This document shows positions 49,007 to 57,269 of a stretch of 64,000 nucleotides of DNA, one piece after another. The stretch is from an uncultured Croceitalea sp. GTDB lineage: Bacteria; Bacteroidota; Bacteroidia; Flavobacteriales; Flavobacteriaceae. How positions within the stretch are numbered: position 1 is the stretch's first letter; every line of letters begins with the position of its first letter. The notes beneath the pieces were generated by a model. That model made no database searches and was not told the origin of the DNA. It worked only from the letters and a program-made list of their open reading frames with translations. The position numbers and the translations under genes are program-made. The DNA lies in contig CANMOV010000001.1 of the NCBI GenBank assembly GCA_947499565.1, positions 62,001 through 126,000 on the forward strand. Reading direction: 5' to 3'.

Positions 49007-50104
49007 TTACAAATTGACTTTTTTTTTGGTTCTATACTTTGCAGGACTTATACCTTCATTTTCTTTAAAAGCTCGCTGAAACGTTGATAAAGAACTAAAA
49101 CCAGAATCTTGAGCTATCTTTTCCAAAGTATATTGTTGATAATTGGGTGAGGCAATTAATCGTTTTGCGTGGGTAACTCTAAATGAATTTATGTATTTAG
49201 TAAAAGAGACACCTTTTACATCATTTATTGCATTGGATAAATATTGTCTATTGGTATTTAGTCTTTTTGATAGAGTATCAAGGTTTTCATTGTGGTTTAA
49301 AAACAGTTTATTATCGTTTAACTCTTCCTCCAATAATGAAACCAGTACCATAGATCTTGAAATTTCCATTTTAGTCTTACCATCTATTGTGGTTGTAACT
49401 ACATCGTCTATACGTAAAGCTCTATAAGCTATAATAAATAAGAGTGCTGCAATAGTCAATGGCATCCATAAAATTGTTTCAGCATTATATGAAGTCCAGA
49501 ATCGAATTAGATTTATAGCATAAACTATGAATATTCCAGATATAACTAGTAAGGCAGGTTTTAAATCTGTTTTAAGTGGAAGAATATTCTGCTTTTTATT
49601 CGATTTAAATGCTCTTGTCATTAGAAATATTGCCGCTAATAAATAAAAAAATATATGAGCATTAAACAGGATATTAATTTCTAAATCACGAACCGCTTTG
49701 TAATTTTCATACATGGCGTCTAAAATATTTTTTTTATAGGTACTTGATCTTAGATATAAAGGAAAAATTCTAAAAACAAAAAAAATGAACGGTACTATAT
49801 GTAAAAGATGAATCCAACGAAGCCTAAACTTTTTTACTAAAACACTAAGCGAATAGAATAAGATAAGAGGACCATACAATAAAACAAATGGGTCTTTTAC
49901 AGCAAAAAAATGTGGGTAATTGTAATATTCCTTAGTGTAAGTTAAAACAGAATCAGTTATATGAATACATAAAAGCAATATTAAAAAACCTAAAAAAAGC
50001 TTTGAGAGATTTACACTACTATTTTTTTTAGGTATCAGAAGATTCAAACTTAGAAATAACCCTTGAACGATACCTATAATAGCTACAATGGGGATTAATT
50101 TCAT
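49007..50104 (-). CDS. Membrane-anchored AraC-family regulator (2)
   Basis: The 365-residue protein has about seven membrane helices (5-230), a short linker and a C-terminal AraC domain (about 262-365): LDTLSKRLNTNRQYLSNAI and LEKIAQDSGFSSLSTFQRAFKENEGISPAKYRTKK. It matches the architecture of the other two island TM-AraC proteins. It is 79 bp upstream of the PAF-AH-like hydrolase gene in the same direction, which makes that gene a plausible target. Confidence 0.88.
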   Translation of the reverse strand: MKLIPIVAIIGIVQGLFLSLNLLIPKKNSSVNLSKLFLGFLILLLCIHITDSVLTYTKEYYNYPHFFAVKDPFVLLYGPLILFYSLSVLVKKFRLRWIHLLHIVPFIFFVFRIFPLYLRSSTYKKNILDAMYENYKAVRDLEINILFNAHIFFYLLAAIFLMTRAFKSNKKQNILPLKTDLKPALLVISGIFIVYAINLIRFWTSYNAETILWMPLTIAALLFIIAYRALRIDDVVTTTIDGKTKMEISRSMVLVSLLEEELNDNKLFLNHNENLDTLSKRLNTNRQYLSNAINDVKGVSFTKYINSFRVTHAKRLIASPNYQQYTLEKIAQDSGFSSLSTFQRAFKENEGISPAKYRTKKKVNL

Positions 50105-50241
50105 TTAGATATTTTAGATTGTTTTATCTTATCTCAAAATACATTTTTTAATTTAAACAAAATAACTGTATACGCTAAAAAAAAGCTTCAAAAACTGTCG
50201 CGGGAACATACGTTATTAGATTTGCCATATAGGTAGTATTA

Positions 50242-51075
50242 TTATTGGGAATTACTTAGTAATTCAATCAATTTTATCAAATTACCTTTTAAGTCTTCAG
50301 ATTCATTGTATCCTTCATGTTTTAAACGGATGTTGTTTTCTTTGTCTAAAATTACTAGGGCTGGAACACCTGTAAACCCAAAAAGTTTATGTGCTTCATT
50401 TTTAAAATCAAAATATGCTTTGAAATTAAGATCTCGTTTTTCAATAAATCTCTTGGCTTTTTCAGGATTATCCTTTGCAAATTCTGTACAGACCAGTAAA
50501 AATTCAATATCAGTTCTGTTTTTATATTTCTTCTTCAGTTCTTTCAGTTCTTCCATCTCTTTAATACATGGCGCGCACCATGTACCAAAAAAATCGATTA
50601 CGACTATCTTTCCTTTAAAATCATCTAGATTTATTTTCTCTTGAGTACTGATTGATTCCATTGATACTGAGGGAGCTATCTCATTTACAAGCTGGAAAAG
50701 ATTATTTGTTACAAGTTTTGGGACTATTAAGTAAGAAAAAAAGAAAAATGGTAATACCCCCAAAATTGCAATTTTTTTTGAGTGAATCCAGTTGCCAAGT
50801 AATGCAGCATATAAAAAAATAAGAATTGATATCCACATGCTTGGTAGTTCAGGTAATATACCTAACACAAAACCGATAGAAATTGGCAGGGTCACTAAAA
50901 AAATGGACAGAAGGCTTACATTTCTTTTAGGAGTTATCAAATAAGAATAAAAACACAGAAGTATTGCAGCAATAAGAGTTATTACTCTTAAGTCTAATGT
51001 GATAAATTTCATAGTCAGAACAACCATGATTAATAATAATAATCCAGCAAAGAAATCAACTACGTATTTTTTCAT
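50242..51075 (-). CDS. TlpA-like membrane thioredoxin
   Basis: The 277-residue protein has about five N-terminal membrane helices (5-125) followed by a thioredoxin/TlpA domain (about 140-277). The active site is WCAPC in DFFGTWCAPCIKEMEEL, and the cis-Pro is in GVPALVILDKENN. It would carry thiol-disulfide exchange in the periplasm. The multi-TM N-terminus differs from the usual single anchor. A 45-residue ORF lies just upstream in the same direction. Confidence 0.85.
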   Translation of the reverse strand: MKKYVVDFFAGLLLLIMVVLTMKFITLDLRVITLIAAILLCFYSYLITPKRNVSLLSIFLVTLPISIGFVLGILPELPSMWISILIFLYAALLGNWIHSKKIAILGVLPFFFFSYLIVPKLVTNNLFQLVNEIAPSVSMESISTQEKINLDDFKGKIVVIDFFGTWCAPCIKEMEELKELKKKYKNRTDIEFLLVCTEFAKDNPEKAKRFIEKRDLNFKAYFDFKNEAHKLFGFTGVPALVILDKENNIRLKHEGYNESEDLKGNLIKLIELLSNSQ

Positions 51076-51081
51076 TCTATA

Positions 51082-51219
51082 TTAATTTTTAATGAGTTTT
51101 AGTTTTTTATCGGTCATAGTAAAAATGTCATCTTTAATAGTTTTGTCAGATAATATAATCTCGGATATAGTTGATTTTGGAAGAATAAATTCTTTACACT
51201 CCATTTTTACTTTAAACAT
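51082..51219 (-). CDS. Small ORF directly upstream of the TlpA-like gene, 45 residues
   Basis: A 45-codon frame (start MFKVKMECKEFILPKSTISE) ends 6 bp before the TlpA-like start, consistent with an operon. The peptide is charged, has one Cys and ends in a Lys-rich stretch (TDKKLKLIKN). No signal peptide is visible. It could be a real small protein, perhaps a precursor acted on by the neighbouring thioredoxin, or chance. No family is recognised. Confidence 0.4.
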   Translation of the reverse strand: MFKVKMECKEFILPKSTISEIILSDKTIKDDIFTMTDKKLKLIKN

Positions 51220-51440
51220 TGTTTATACTTTTAAACGGGTCGGGGTACACTTCTCCTTGTTTTTTAATAGAAATAGAAAGAAATAACGTCCATCAGTAGA
51301 TGTCAAATATTCTTATTGAAGTTGAGCTGGCATTAGCTAAATAAAAAGATAGCAATATGCAGGTGCTATTTCTAATGTTTATTGATTTTACAACAAAGGA
51401 AATAGTTGGTAAGGAAGAGAGGGTAAATCTAGCTGTAGAC

Positions 51441-52463
51441 TTACCTATTTATTTTTCGAAATTCTGTAGGAGTAAAACCGACACGTTCCTTAAAAGCTTT
51501 GTTAAAGGTTACTTTATTATTAAATCCGCAATCATACATAACATTCTTGATTGCCATTTTTGAGCTTTCCGAATCCAAAAACATATTTTGAGCTTTTCGA
51601 ACCCTTAAAAAATTCAAATAATCGTAAAAGTTGTTCCCCAGATGTTGATTAATAGCTTGAGAGATTTTCTTTTGGGAAAAATTTAATTCATTAGATAGTT
51701 TTTCTAATGTGATGTTAGAATCTACAAATCTTTCGTTGTCAAGCAGGTAAGAAGTAATTTCTTTTGAAAGGATTAAACTTTCTTTTTTATTTAAACCGGA
51801 GCCTAAGTATTTTGCCTTAAAATTCTTAAAAACTTCAGGGGCAATGATACTAAAATATACTAATGTACCTATTAGAAATGCAGCTAATATAAATATGAGT
51901 GTGGTTGCCTTGTTGTGATAAGTACTTTTCTCAGCTATTGAAAAGAAAAGATTAGCACCAACCGTTATTAAGAGAATTCCAAACATACCAACTAAAGACA
52001 AAAGCCACTTTCTTTCAGATAAACTAAAGATATTTTCGTTCTTAAAATAATATGCTAAGCAACTAATGATAAAACCAATATTATATAGAAGTATAAGTAT
52101 CGTAATTACTGTTATCCCATTAAAGGTAAAATCATTAAAGCTTCCCCAAATAAGAAACAAAAATGCGGGAAAAAAGTAAAGAATTGATTTTTTATTTGTT
52201 GAATTAGTATTCCTTTTAAAGTTTATAAAGTATAGCCATAGAGTGGGCCCATAGTTTAATGAAAAAAATGGATTTAAATTGATTGGAATGGATACTTGTG
52301 AAAATTCTAAAAAATAAATGTTCAGAAAATGAAGTACAAAATTTAATACAAAAATTATGAGCAACTTTTTCCCGTAATTTTTCCCGGGTAAACTTATGAG
52401 TGCCAAAAGAAAAATAACTGCTAATGTAATTACAATCCAAATTATTAATTGATTAACATTCAT
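51441..52463 (-). CDS. Membrane-anchored AraC-family regulator (3)
   Basis: The 340-residue protein has about seven membrane helices (5-220) and a C-terminal AraC domain (about 240-340): LEKLSNELNFSQKKISQAI, NFLRVRKAQN, AIKNVMYDCGFNNKVTFNKAFKERVGFTPTEFRK. It is the last gene before the right end of the island, 222 bp upstream of the small ORF/TlpA pair in the same direction, and could regulate it. Confidence 0.88.
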   Translation of the reverse strand: MNVNQLIIWIVITLAVIFLLALISLPGKNYGKKLLIIFVLNFVLHFLNIYFLEFSQVSIPINLNPFFSLNYGPTLWLYFINFKRNTNSTNKKSILYFFPAFLFLIWGSFNDFTFNGITVITILILLYNIGFIISCLAYYFKNENIFSLSERKWLLSLVGMFGILLITVGANLFFSIAEKSTYHNKATTLIFILAAFLIGTLVYFSIIAPEVFKNFKAKYLGSGLNKKESLILSKEITSYLLDNERFVDSNITLEKLSNELNFSQKKISQAINQHLGNNFYDYLNFLRVRKAQNMFLDSESSKMAIKNVMYDCGFNNKVTFNKAFKERVGFTPTEFRKINR

Positions 52464-52782
52464 GCCATAAAAAACTTCCGAACAGTTAAAAATACAACTT
52501 AGTTCTATTTTTTAGCTTTTAAAAAATTGTGAACTATAAATTAAAATCAAAAACGGTATTAAAAGGTTAACCTGGAAGCAGATTTACTCTGTCACTAGAT
52601 TTTTTTTGACTTATTAAATTAACCTGATAGGATTTGATTTTGATTGGTGAATCTATTATTTTTAAAACACAAAGTATTACATCATTTGTGTCTATTTAGT
52701 TTGAAAATTGCAATACGGTGTATAGTTTAGAATTAGCAGGTTAAAATATTGAAAGTCAATGTGGTAAGAAGTGTTATCTCAG

Positions 52783-52796
52783 CCTGCCACCCCGAC
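52783..52796 (+). other. Right attachment site (attR core)
   Basis: An exact copy of the 14-bp tRNA-Pro 3' end (CCTGCCACCCCGAC), followed at once by a terminator hairpin that would originally have closed the tRNA transcript. The 318 bp upstream, back to the last island gene, hold nothing recognisable. Confidence 0.85.
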
Positions 52797-52798
52797 AA

Positions 52799-52828
52799 AA
52801 ACCAGTTCATTTATGAACTGGTTTTTTT
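52799..52828. terminator. Bidirectional terminator at the island's right edge
   Basis: A perfect 12-bp stem (AAACCAGTTCAT, 52799-52810, with 52813-52824) with a TT loop is followed on the plus strand by a seven-T run beginning in the stem; the minus strand has four Ts. It ends the RraA-like gene and, before island insertion, presumably ended the tRNA-Pro transcript. Confidence 0.85.
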
Positions 52829-53536
52829 ATTTGCCTTCCACTTTTCGAATTTCACTTTTATACTATCATTTGTAAGCGGATAAAGCCCAATAATCGTATC
52901 CCCTTTCTGTACATTTTCCATTACAAATTCCTCAAAGAGAGTCATCTCTAAACATTCATTAGCGACTTCTTCGGCAATATTAGATGGAATTACCATTACG
53001 CCATCATCGTCTCCAATAATTATATCACCAGGAAAAACAGCCACATCACCGCAACCAATAGGGACATTAATATCTATGGCTTGATGTAATGTGAGATTAG
53101 TAGGAGCAGACGGCGCGCTATGATAGGATGAGAAATCTAAATTTGCTATTTCGGATGAATCTCTAAAACCGCCATCTGTTACCATTCCCGAAACACCTCG
53201 TTTCATGAGACGGGTCGCCAAAATGGAACCTGCAGAGGCGGCCCTCGCATCTTTTCGGCTATCTATAACGAGTACTGCACCTTCGGGACAGGTTTCAACA
53301 GCCACCCGCTGTGGATGATTTTCGTCTTTAAAAACACTAATCGGATTCAGATCTTCGCGTGCCGGAATATATCGTAATGTAAAGGCTTCACCTACCATCG
53401 TTGGTTTGCCTTTCTTTAGTGGGACAACCCCTTGTATAAATTGATTTTTTAATCCTTTTTTGAATAGACAAGTGGCAACTGTTGCAGTACTAACTGCTTT
53501 TAGTTTTTTCCTGGTCGCATCTAATAATGAAAACAT
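52811..53536 (-). CDS. RraA-family protein (HMG/CHA-type aldolase-like)
   Basis: The 241-residue protein has the RraA/dimethylmenaquinone methyltransferase-like fold. The catalytic region is visible in VTDGGFRDSSE near residue 118, then GCGDVAVFPGDIIIGDDDGVMVIP near 165-188. Members include 4-hydroxy-4-methyl-2-oxoglutarate aldolases acting with a divalent metal, and RNase E regulators; aldolase or lyase activity on a 2-oxo acid would suit uronate catabolism, but that is inference. It follows the TIM-barrel gene by 11 bp. Confidence 0.85.
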   Translation of the reverse strand: MFSLLDATRKKLKAVSTATVATCLFKKGLKNQFIQGVVPLKKGKPTMVGEAFTLRYIPAREDLNPISVFKDENHPQRVAVETCPEGAVLVIDSRKDARAASAGSILATRLMKRGVSGMVTDGGFRDSSEIANLDFSSYHSAPSAPTNLTLHQAIDINVPIGCGDVAVFPGDIIIGDDDGVMVIPSNIAEEVANECLEMTLFEEFVMENVQKGDTIIGLYPLTNDSIKVKFEKWKANKKTSS

Positions 53537-53547
53537 ATTTTAGAGTT

Positions 53548-54501
53548 TTATTCGGCGTTTTTCCATGTTTCCCTAAGGAAATTCAAATCCTTTTTCATTT
53601 GACTGAAAACTTCCTTTTTGTCAATGGTGATTTTTGTATCTCCGTGTTCGGCTCCACCTAAATCATATTCTAAATGTAAAGAAACGGGGACATTAATTTC
53701 ATACTTTTTAAGTAACGAAAAGTAACGTTTAAAATCTACCATTCCTTCTCCAAGAGGAGTGTTGACGGGTTTCCATTTTCCATCAACTTCCCCCCATTTA
53801 AAGTCTTTGATGACTATGGACTTTATAAAAGGCTTTATTTGTCGTAAACCCAATTCCCAGCTGTTTCCTCCTTCAACGACCGCATGTCTAATATCGTACT
53901 GTACTCCGATATGCTTATTATTGGTGGCTCCCAAAATAGGAGGGAGGTCCCAAATAGGTGCACCCACATGATTTCCTGCGTGGTTTTGATAGCATCCAAT
54001 TAATCCTAACTCTTTATTTAACACTTCCAATGCTGCAGCTTGTTGTCCATATAATTCCTGACTTTCTGTTATCGTTCTATTCTCGGGATATTTTAACCAG
54101 CCTGTTCGGTAATGTGTAAATCCTGAAGTACTTGCCGTTTCTAAAACTGTTTTTTGTTCCAAACTGGTTAAATCCCAAATGTTGGTTGTCATTAATCCAG
54201 GACGAATTCCATATTTCCTCATGGCCGCAACCGCTTTAGGTAAATCATCTACGACTTTTTCTGGTAGAACATGTCCTTTGGGTCTGACAGTCAAATCCAA
54301 TCCATCGAATCCTATTTCTGCAGCAGCAGCTGCCATGTCATTATAATTAAGAAACTGTAGGTGTTTGGAAAACAGGTGCACGCTCAATGAATTATGGGCC
54401 GTTGAACTTTCTAAATAAAATTTATTTCCAAAGCCTAAGAAAGGAATAGATGCGACACCTAACGTTGCTAATTTAACGAAGTCTATTCTTGAATAATCCA
54501 T
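53548..54501 (-). CDS. Sugar phosphate isomerase/epimerase-like TIM-barrel protein
   Basis: The 317-residue protein belongs to the xylose isomerase-like/AP endonuclease family 2 fold. It has AAAAEIGFDGLDLTVRPKGHVLP near residue 58, IGCYQNHAGNHVGAP near 167, IGVQYDIRHAVVEGG near 192, IKDFKWGE near 233 and SLHLEYDLGG near 275, with His, Asp and Glu as metal ligands. A hydrophobic N-terminal segment could be an export signal. It is divergent from the PL7 gene, with the shared gap holding the operator boxes, so it is probably induced with the locus. Confidence 0.8.
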   Translation of the reverse strand: MDYSRIDFVKLATLGVASIPFLGFGNKFYLESSTAHNSLSVHLFSKHLQFLNYNDMAAAAAEIGFDGLDLTVRPKGHVLPEKVVDDLPKAVAAMRKYGIRPGLMTTNIWDLTSLEQKTVLETASTSGFTHYRTGWLKYPENRTITESQELYGQQAAALEVLNKELGLIGCYQNHAGNHVGAPIWDLPPILGATNNKHIGVQYDIRHAVVEGGNSWELGLRQIKPFIKSIVIKDFKWGEVDGKWKPVNTPLGEGMVDFKRYFSLLKKYEINVPVSLHLEYDLGGAEHGDTKITIDKKEVFSQMKKDLNFLRETWKNAE

Positions 54502-54561
54502 GGTTGAAATGATAAGTTATAGTTGTTAAAAATGGGAAATCCATACTTTAAGAGTTAATTT

Positions 54562-54592
54562 TTTGCCTGTTCAACAAATATACATATATTTG
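54562..54592 (+). promoter_or_regulatory. Promoter of the PL7 gene
   Basis: TTTG (54562-54565), a spacer of exactly 19 nt and TATATTTG (54585-54592) form a perfect Bacteroidota -33/-7 pair. The first operator box (54590-54601) overlaps the -7 element, so a bound repressor would block initiation. Confidence 0.8.
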
Positions 54593-54602
54593 GTAAACCA
54601 AA
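54575..54602 (-). promoter_or_regulatory. Possible divergent promoter of the isomerase/RraA genes
   Basis: On the minus strand TATATTTG (54582-54575) matches the -7 element, with a TTTG at 54602-54599 after a 16-nt spacer, slightly short. Together with the plus-strand -7 it makes a near-perfect dyad (CAAATATA and TATATTTG), suggesting bidirectional start sites around one operator. Confidence 0.4.
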
Positions 54603-54614
54603 CTGGTAAACCAA
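54590..54614. promoter_or_regulatory. Two tandem operator boxes upstream of PL7
   Basis: Two copies of TGGTAAACCA (54591-54600 and 54604-54613), each an inverted repeat TGGT-AA-ACCA, have centres exactly 13 bp apart and begin in the -7 element. The same arrangement occurs before susC. The dyads would suit a GntR/FCD- or LacI-type dimeric repressor, which is not in the window. Confidence 0.75.
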
Positions 54615-54624
54615 TTTTAATCAC

Positions 54625-56679
54625 ATGAAATCTAAAGTAACCGAATCAACTTTCGCTTCTTATCTCTTAATGGCAACTGCTGTCTTACTGCTACAAAGTT
54701 GTGCAGATAAAAAGCAAAAGGTTGCAAAGGAGATTGGGAAATCTGCACTAGTAACAAAGGCAAACGATATTATTCCGTTTTTTCAGCATTGGAATTTAAT
54801 TTTGGGTGATGGTTCCAATGTTGGGCAAGCCACTAATTATGAGAATAAAGATTTTTTCTACACCGTAGAAGATGATAATGGAGATTGGGTGGTATTTAAG
54901 TCACCAAATGCAGGGAATACTCATGGCACTTCCAATAACACTAGAACAGAGTTGGCACAATTAAAAAAATGGACACCAATGATGGAAGCTAAAATGAATG
55001 CTACCCTTAAGGTAATGAATGTGTCAACAACTGGTGATGCGCGTGTTGCTTCAACCTACTCTGTTGTTATTGGTCAGATTCATAGTGCGGATGGTCATGA
55101 AAACGAACCGTTAAAAATATTTTATAAAAAATTTCCTGGACATACAAAGGGGTCTGTATTCTGGAATTATGAGATTAATACTCAAGGAGATGATAATTCT
55201 GGAAGATGGGATTATTCCTATCCTATCTGGGGCTACGACTTTTCAGTTGTTGGAAATGATGAAAATACTTTTCCTCCAGAACCAGAAGACGGGATTGAAT
55301 TGGGTGAAGAACTAAGCTATGAAGTAGTAGTCAGAGACGGTGTAATGCATTTAAAATTTATGAGTGACGGACATGAGACCAAAACATTCACCAAGAACTT
55401 AATTGAGTCTGAATATGGTGAAGCTTCGGATATGCCAGGACAGGTCAAGAATTTATTTGCGGCAATAGGACAAGATGGGGTAGAACAGAAAAATGCCTAT
55501 GCCGGTCAAGGACTCTTTTTTAAATTAGGAACATATAATCAGACCAATGGGAAAGACCCTAAAGTAAATAAGGTATGGTGTTCCGGAGCTGAAACACATG
55601 GTGGGAACCTGCAAAAACAATATGCAGATGGTAATTACGCTGAAGTGTGGTTTAAATCAGCTAGCATAACCATCCCAGATAATGCCATTTCCAATGCGGG
55701 GTATTTTCAAGCTAATGATGGCTTAAGTACAAAGACAGTTTATCCAAGTGAGGTGATTCCCTTTATGGATAAATTTAAAATCTTGTTGGGCGATGGAACG
55801 AACGAGGATAACCTAGTCCATTTTGAACATAAGGAATTCTTTTATACTGTAATCGACGGCACTAGACGGTGGGTAGTTTACAAAACACCAAATTCAGGTA
55901 TCACTTCAAAAAACTCCAGCAATACCAGAACAGAGTTGCATGAAAAAAGAGAATGGACACCTGAAGAAGGAGGTAACCTAACCGGTACCTGTAAAGTTAT
56001 GCAGGTTTCTGTTTCTGGTGACTCGAGGGTTGCTGCATCTTATTCAGTAGTGGTTGGACAAATTCATGGTGGCGAAGGACATGAAAATGAACCGTTGAAA
56101 ATATTTTACAAAAAATTTCCTGGTCACACTAAGGGTTCTGTCTTTTGGAATTATGAAATAAATACAGCAGGTGATGATAATTCAGGAAGGTGGGATTATT
56201 CAACTGCGGTATGGGGAAATGATATGTCTGTAGTAAGTAGTAGTAAGAATGAGTATCCGGAGGAACCTTTAGACGGAATTGAATTAGGCGAAGAATTCAG
56301 TTACGAGGTAAATGTGTACAAGGGCATTATGTACCTCACCTTTATTAGTGAAGGGCATGAAACCAAAACCTTTACTAAAAATTTAATAGCATCGGAATAC
56401 ATTAATAAATCTGACCTTCCAAGTCAAGTCAAGAAATTATTTGTACCCATAGGACAAGATGGTACCGAACGTGCCACTGCCTATAAGGGTGAGTTAGGAT
56501 ATTTTAAGCAAGGTGCTTATAACCAAACCAATGGCAAAAGTCCTGATACAAATATGGTTTGGTGTGCAGGTGCCGAAATCTATGGAGGTGATATTGCTTT
56601 GCAATATGAAAATGGCTGTTATACCGAAGTGTGGTTTAGAGAAGCTTCTGTTGGTCCAGGAATACCGCCAAAAAAGTAG
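54625..56679 (+). CDS. Lipoprotein with two tandem PL7 alginate lyase domains
   Basis: The 684-residue protein has a lipobox (LLQSC, Cys26) and two PL7-type lyase domains (about 45-350 and 373-680). Both keep the family's motifs: RTEL at 107 and 435, QIH at 151 and 479, and FKLGTYNQ / FKQGAYNQ near the domain ends. The offset between copies is 328 residues. PL7 enzymes cleave alginate by beta-elimination, giving unsaturated oligosaccharides. Surface anchoring suits the first cut before SusCD import. Both promoter and operator boxes lie just upstream. Confidence 0.9.
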   Translation: MKSKVTESTFASYLLMATAVLLLQSCADKKQKVAKEIGKSALVTKANDIIPFFQHWNLILGDGSNVGQATNYENKDFFYTVEDDNGDWVVFKSPNAGNTHGTSNNTRTELAQLKKWTPMMEAKMNATLKVMNVSTTGDARVASTYSVVIGQIHSADGHENEPLKIFYKKFPGHTKGSVFWNYEINTQGDDNSGRWDYSYPIWGYDFSVVGNDENTFPPEPEDGIELGEELSYEVVVRDGVMHLKFMSDGHETKTFTKNLIESEYGEASDMPGQVKNLFAAIGQDGVEQKNAYAGQGLFFKLGTYNQTNGKDPKVNKVWCSGAETHGGNLQKQYADGNYAEVWFKSASITIPDNAISNAGYFQANDGLSTKTVYPSEVIPFMDKFKILLGDGTNEDNLVHFEHKEFFYTVIDGTRRWVVYKTPNSGITSKNSSNTRTELHEKREWTPEEGGNLTGTCKVMQVSVSGDSRVAASYSVVVGQIHGGEGHENEPLKIFYKKFPGHTKGSVFWNYEINTAGDDNSGRWDYSTAVWGNDMSVVSSSKNEYPEEPLDGIELGEEFSYEVNVYKGIMYLTFISEGHETKTFTKNLIASEYINKSDLPSQVKKLFVPIGQDGTERATAYKGELGYFKQGAYNQTNGKSPDTNMVWCAGAEIYGGDIALQYENGCYTEVWFREASVGPGIPPKK

Positions 56680-56731
56680 ATTGTATTAAATAAGTCTCAT
56701 AGCATGAGTTTAATAAGCGTAAATTAAAATT

Positions 56732-57103
56732 ATGAAGCGATTTAGCGAGAAGTACGTCATCACAAAAGAAATGGAATGGGAGGAACTTGGAGGTGGAGTA
56801 TCAAGAAAGTTCTTAGGTTATGACAATCAAATTATGATGGTAAAAGTAAAGTTTGAAAAAGGAGCATTAGGTTCTCCTCATCAACATTTTCATACCCAAG
56901 CTACTTATTGTGTTTCAGGGAAATTTGAATTTGAAATTGATGGAGAGAAGAAAATTGTTGAAGCTGGAGATGGAGTTTATATTGAACCTAACTTAATACA
57001 TAGTGCAGTTTGTTTGGAAGAAGGGATGTTAATTGACACCTTTAGTCCTGTAAGAGAAGATTTCTTAAGTGGGGGTGAAGTTTCATATTTTGGAGATAAA
57101 TAG
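56732..57103 (+). CDS. kdgF: KdgF-like cupin
   Basis: The 123-residue single cupin domain has the metal motif SPHQHFHTQATYCVSGKFEFEI (His residues and an aromatic) near residues 49-70, then GDGVYIEPNLIHSAVCLEEG near 85. KdgF proteins convert the 4,5-unsaturated monouronate from alginate or pectin to the linear keto form (DEH), which feeds central metabolism. It lies 52 bp after the PL7 gene, without a separate promoter, so the two are probably co-transcribed. Confidence 0.85.
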   Translation: MKRFSEKYVITKEMEWEELGGGVSRKFLGYDNQIMMVKVKFEKGALGSPHQHFHTQATYCVSGKFEFEIDGEKKIVEAGDGVYIEPNLIHSAVCLEEGMLIDTFSPVREDFLSGGEVSYFGDK

Positions 57104-57269
57104 GAGCAGTAAAAATAGCATACCAATTCGTAAAGGCATATAACATATTGAACCTCGATAGTAATACTTTCGTTTACACTTTAGGAACATTTATTAAACA
57201 AACTTAGCAATACCTTAAAATTTTAACATTTAAATGAAAAATTCATTTTTTTTTAACTGTTGTATAACA

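Larger units (their letters stand above)
26731..52796. mobile_element. About 26-kb genomic island integrated in tRNA-Pro
   Basis: The element is bounded by a 14-bp direct repeat of the tRNA-Pro 3' end. It holds a tyrosine recombinase next to the left end and a BfmA/BtgA-type mobilization protein. No housekeeping gene is recognised inside; cargo consists of regulators, redox and membrane proteins, secreted hydrolases and one broken gene. The right half (38-52 kb) looks more AT-rich than the flanks. No relaxase, conjugation or phage structural genes are present, so it may be mobilizable only in trans, or decayed. Confidence 0.85.
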
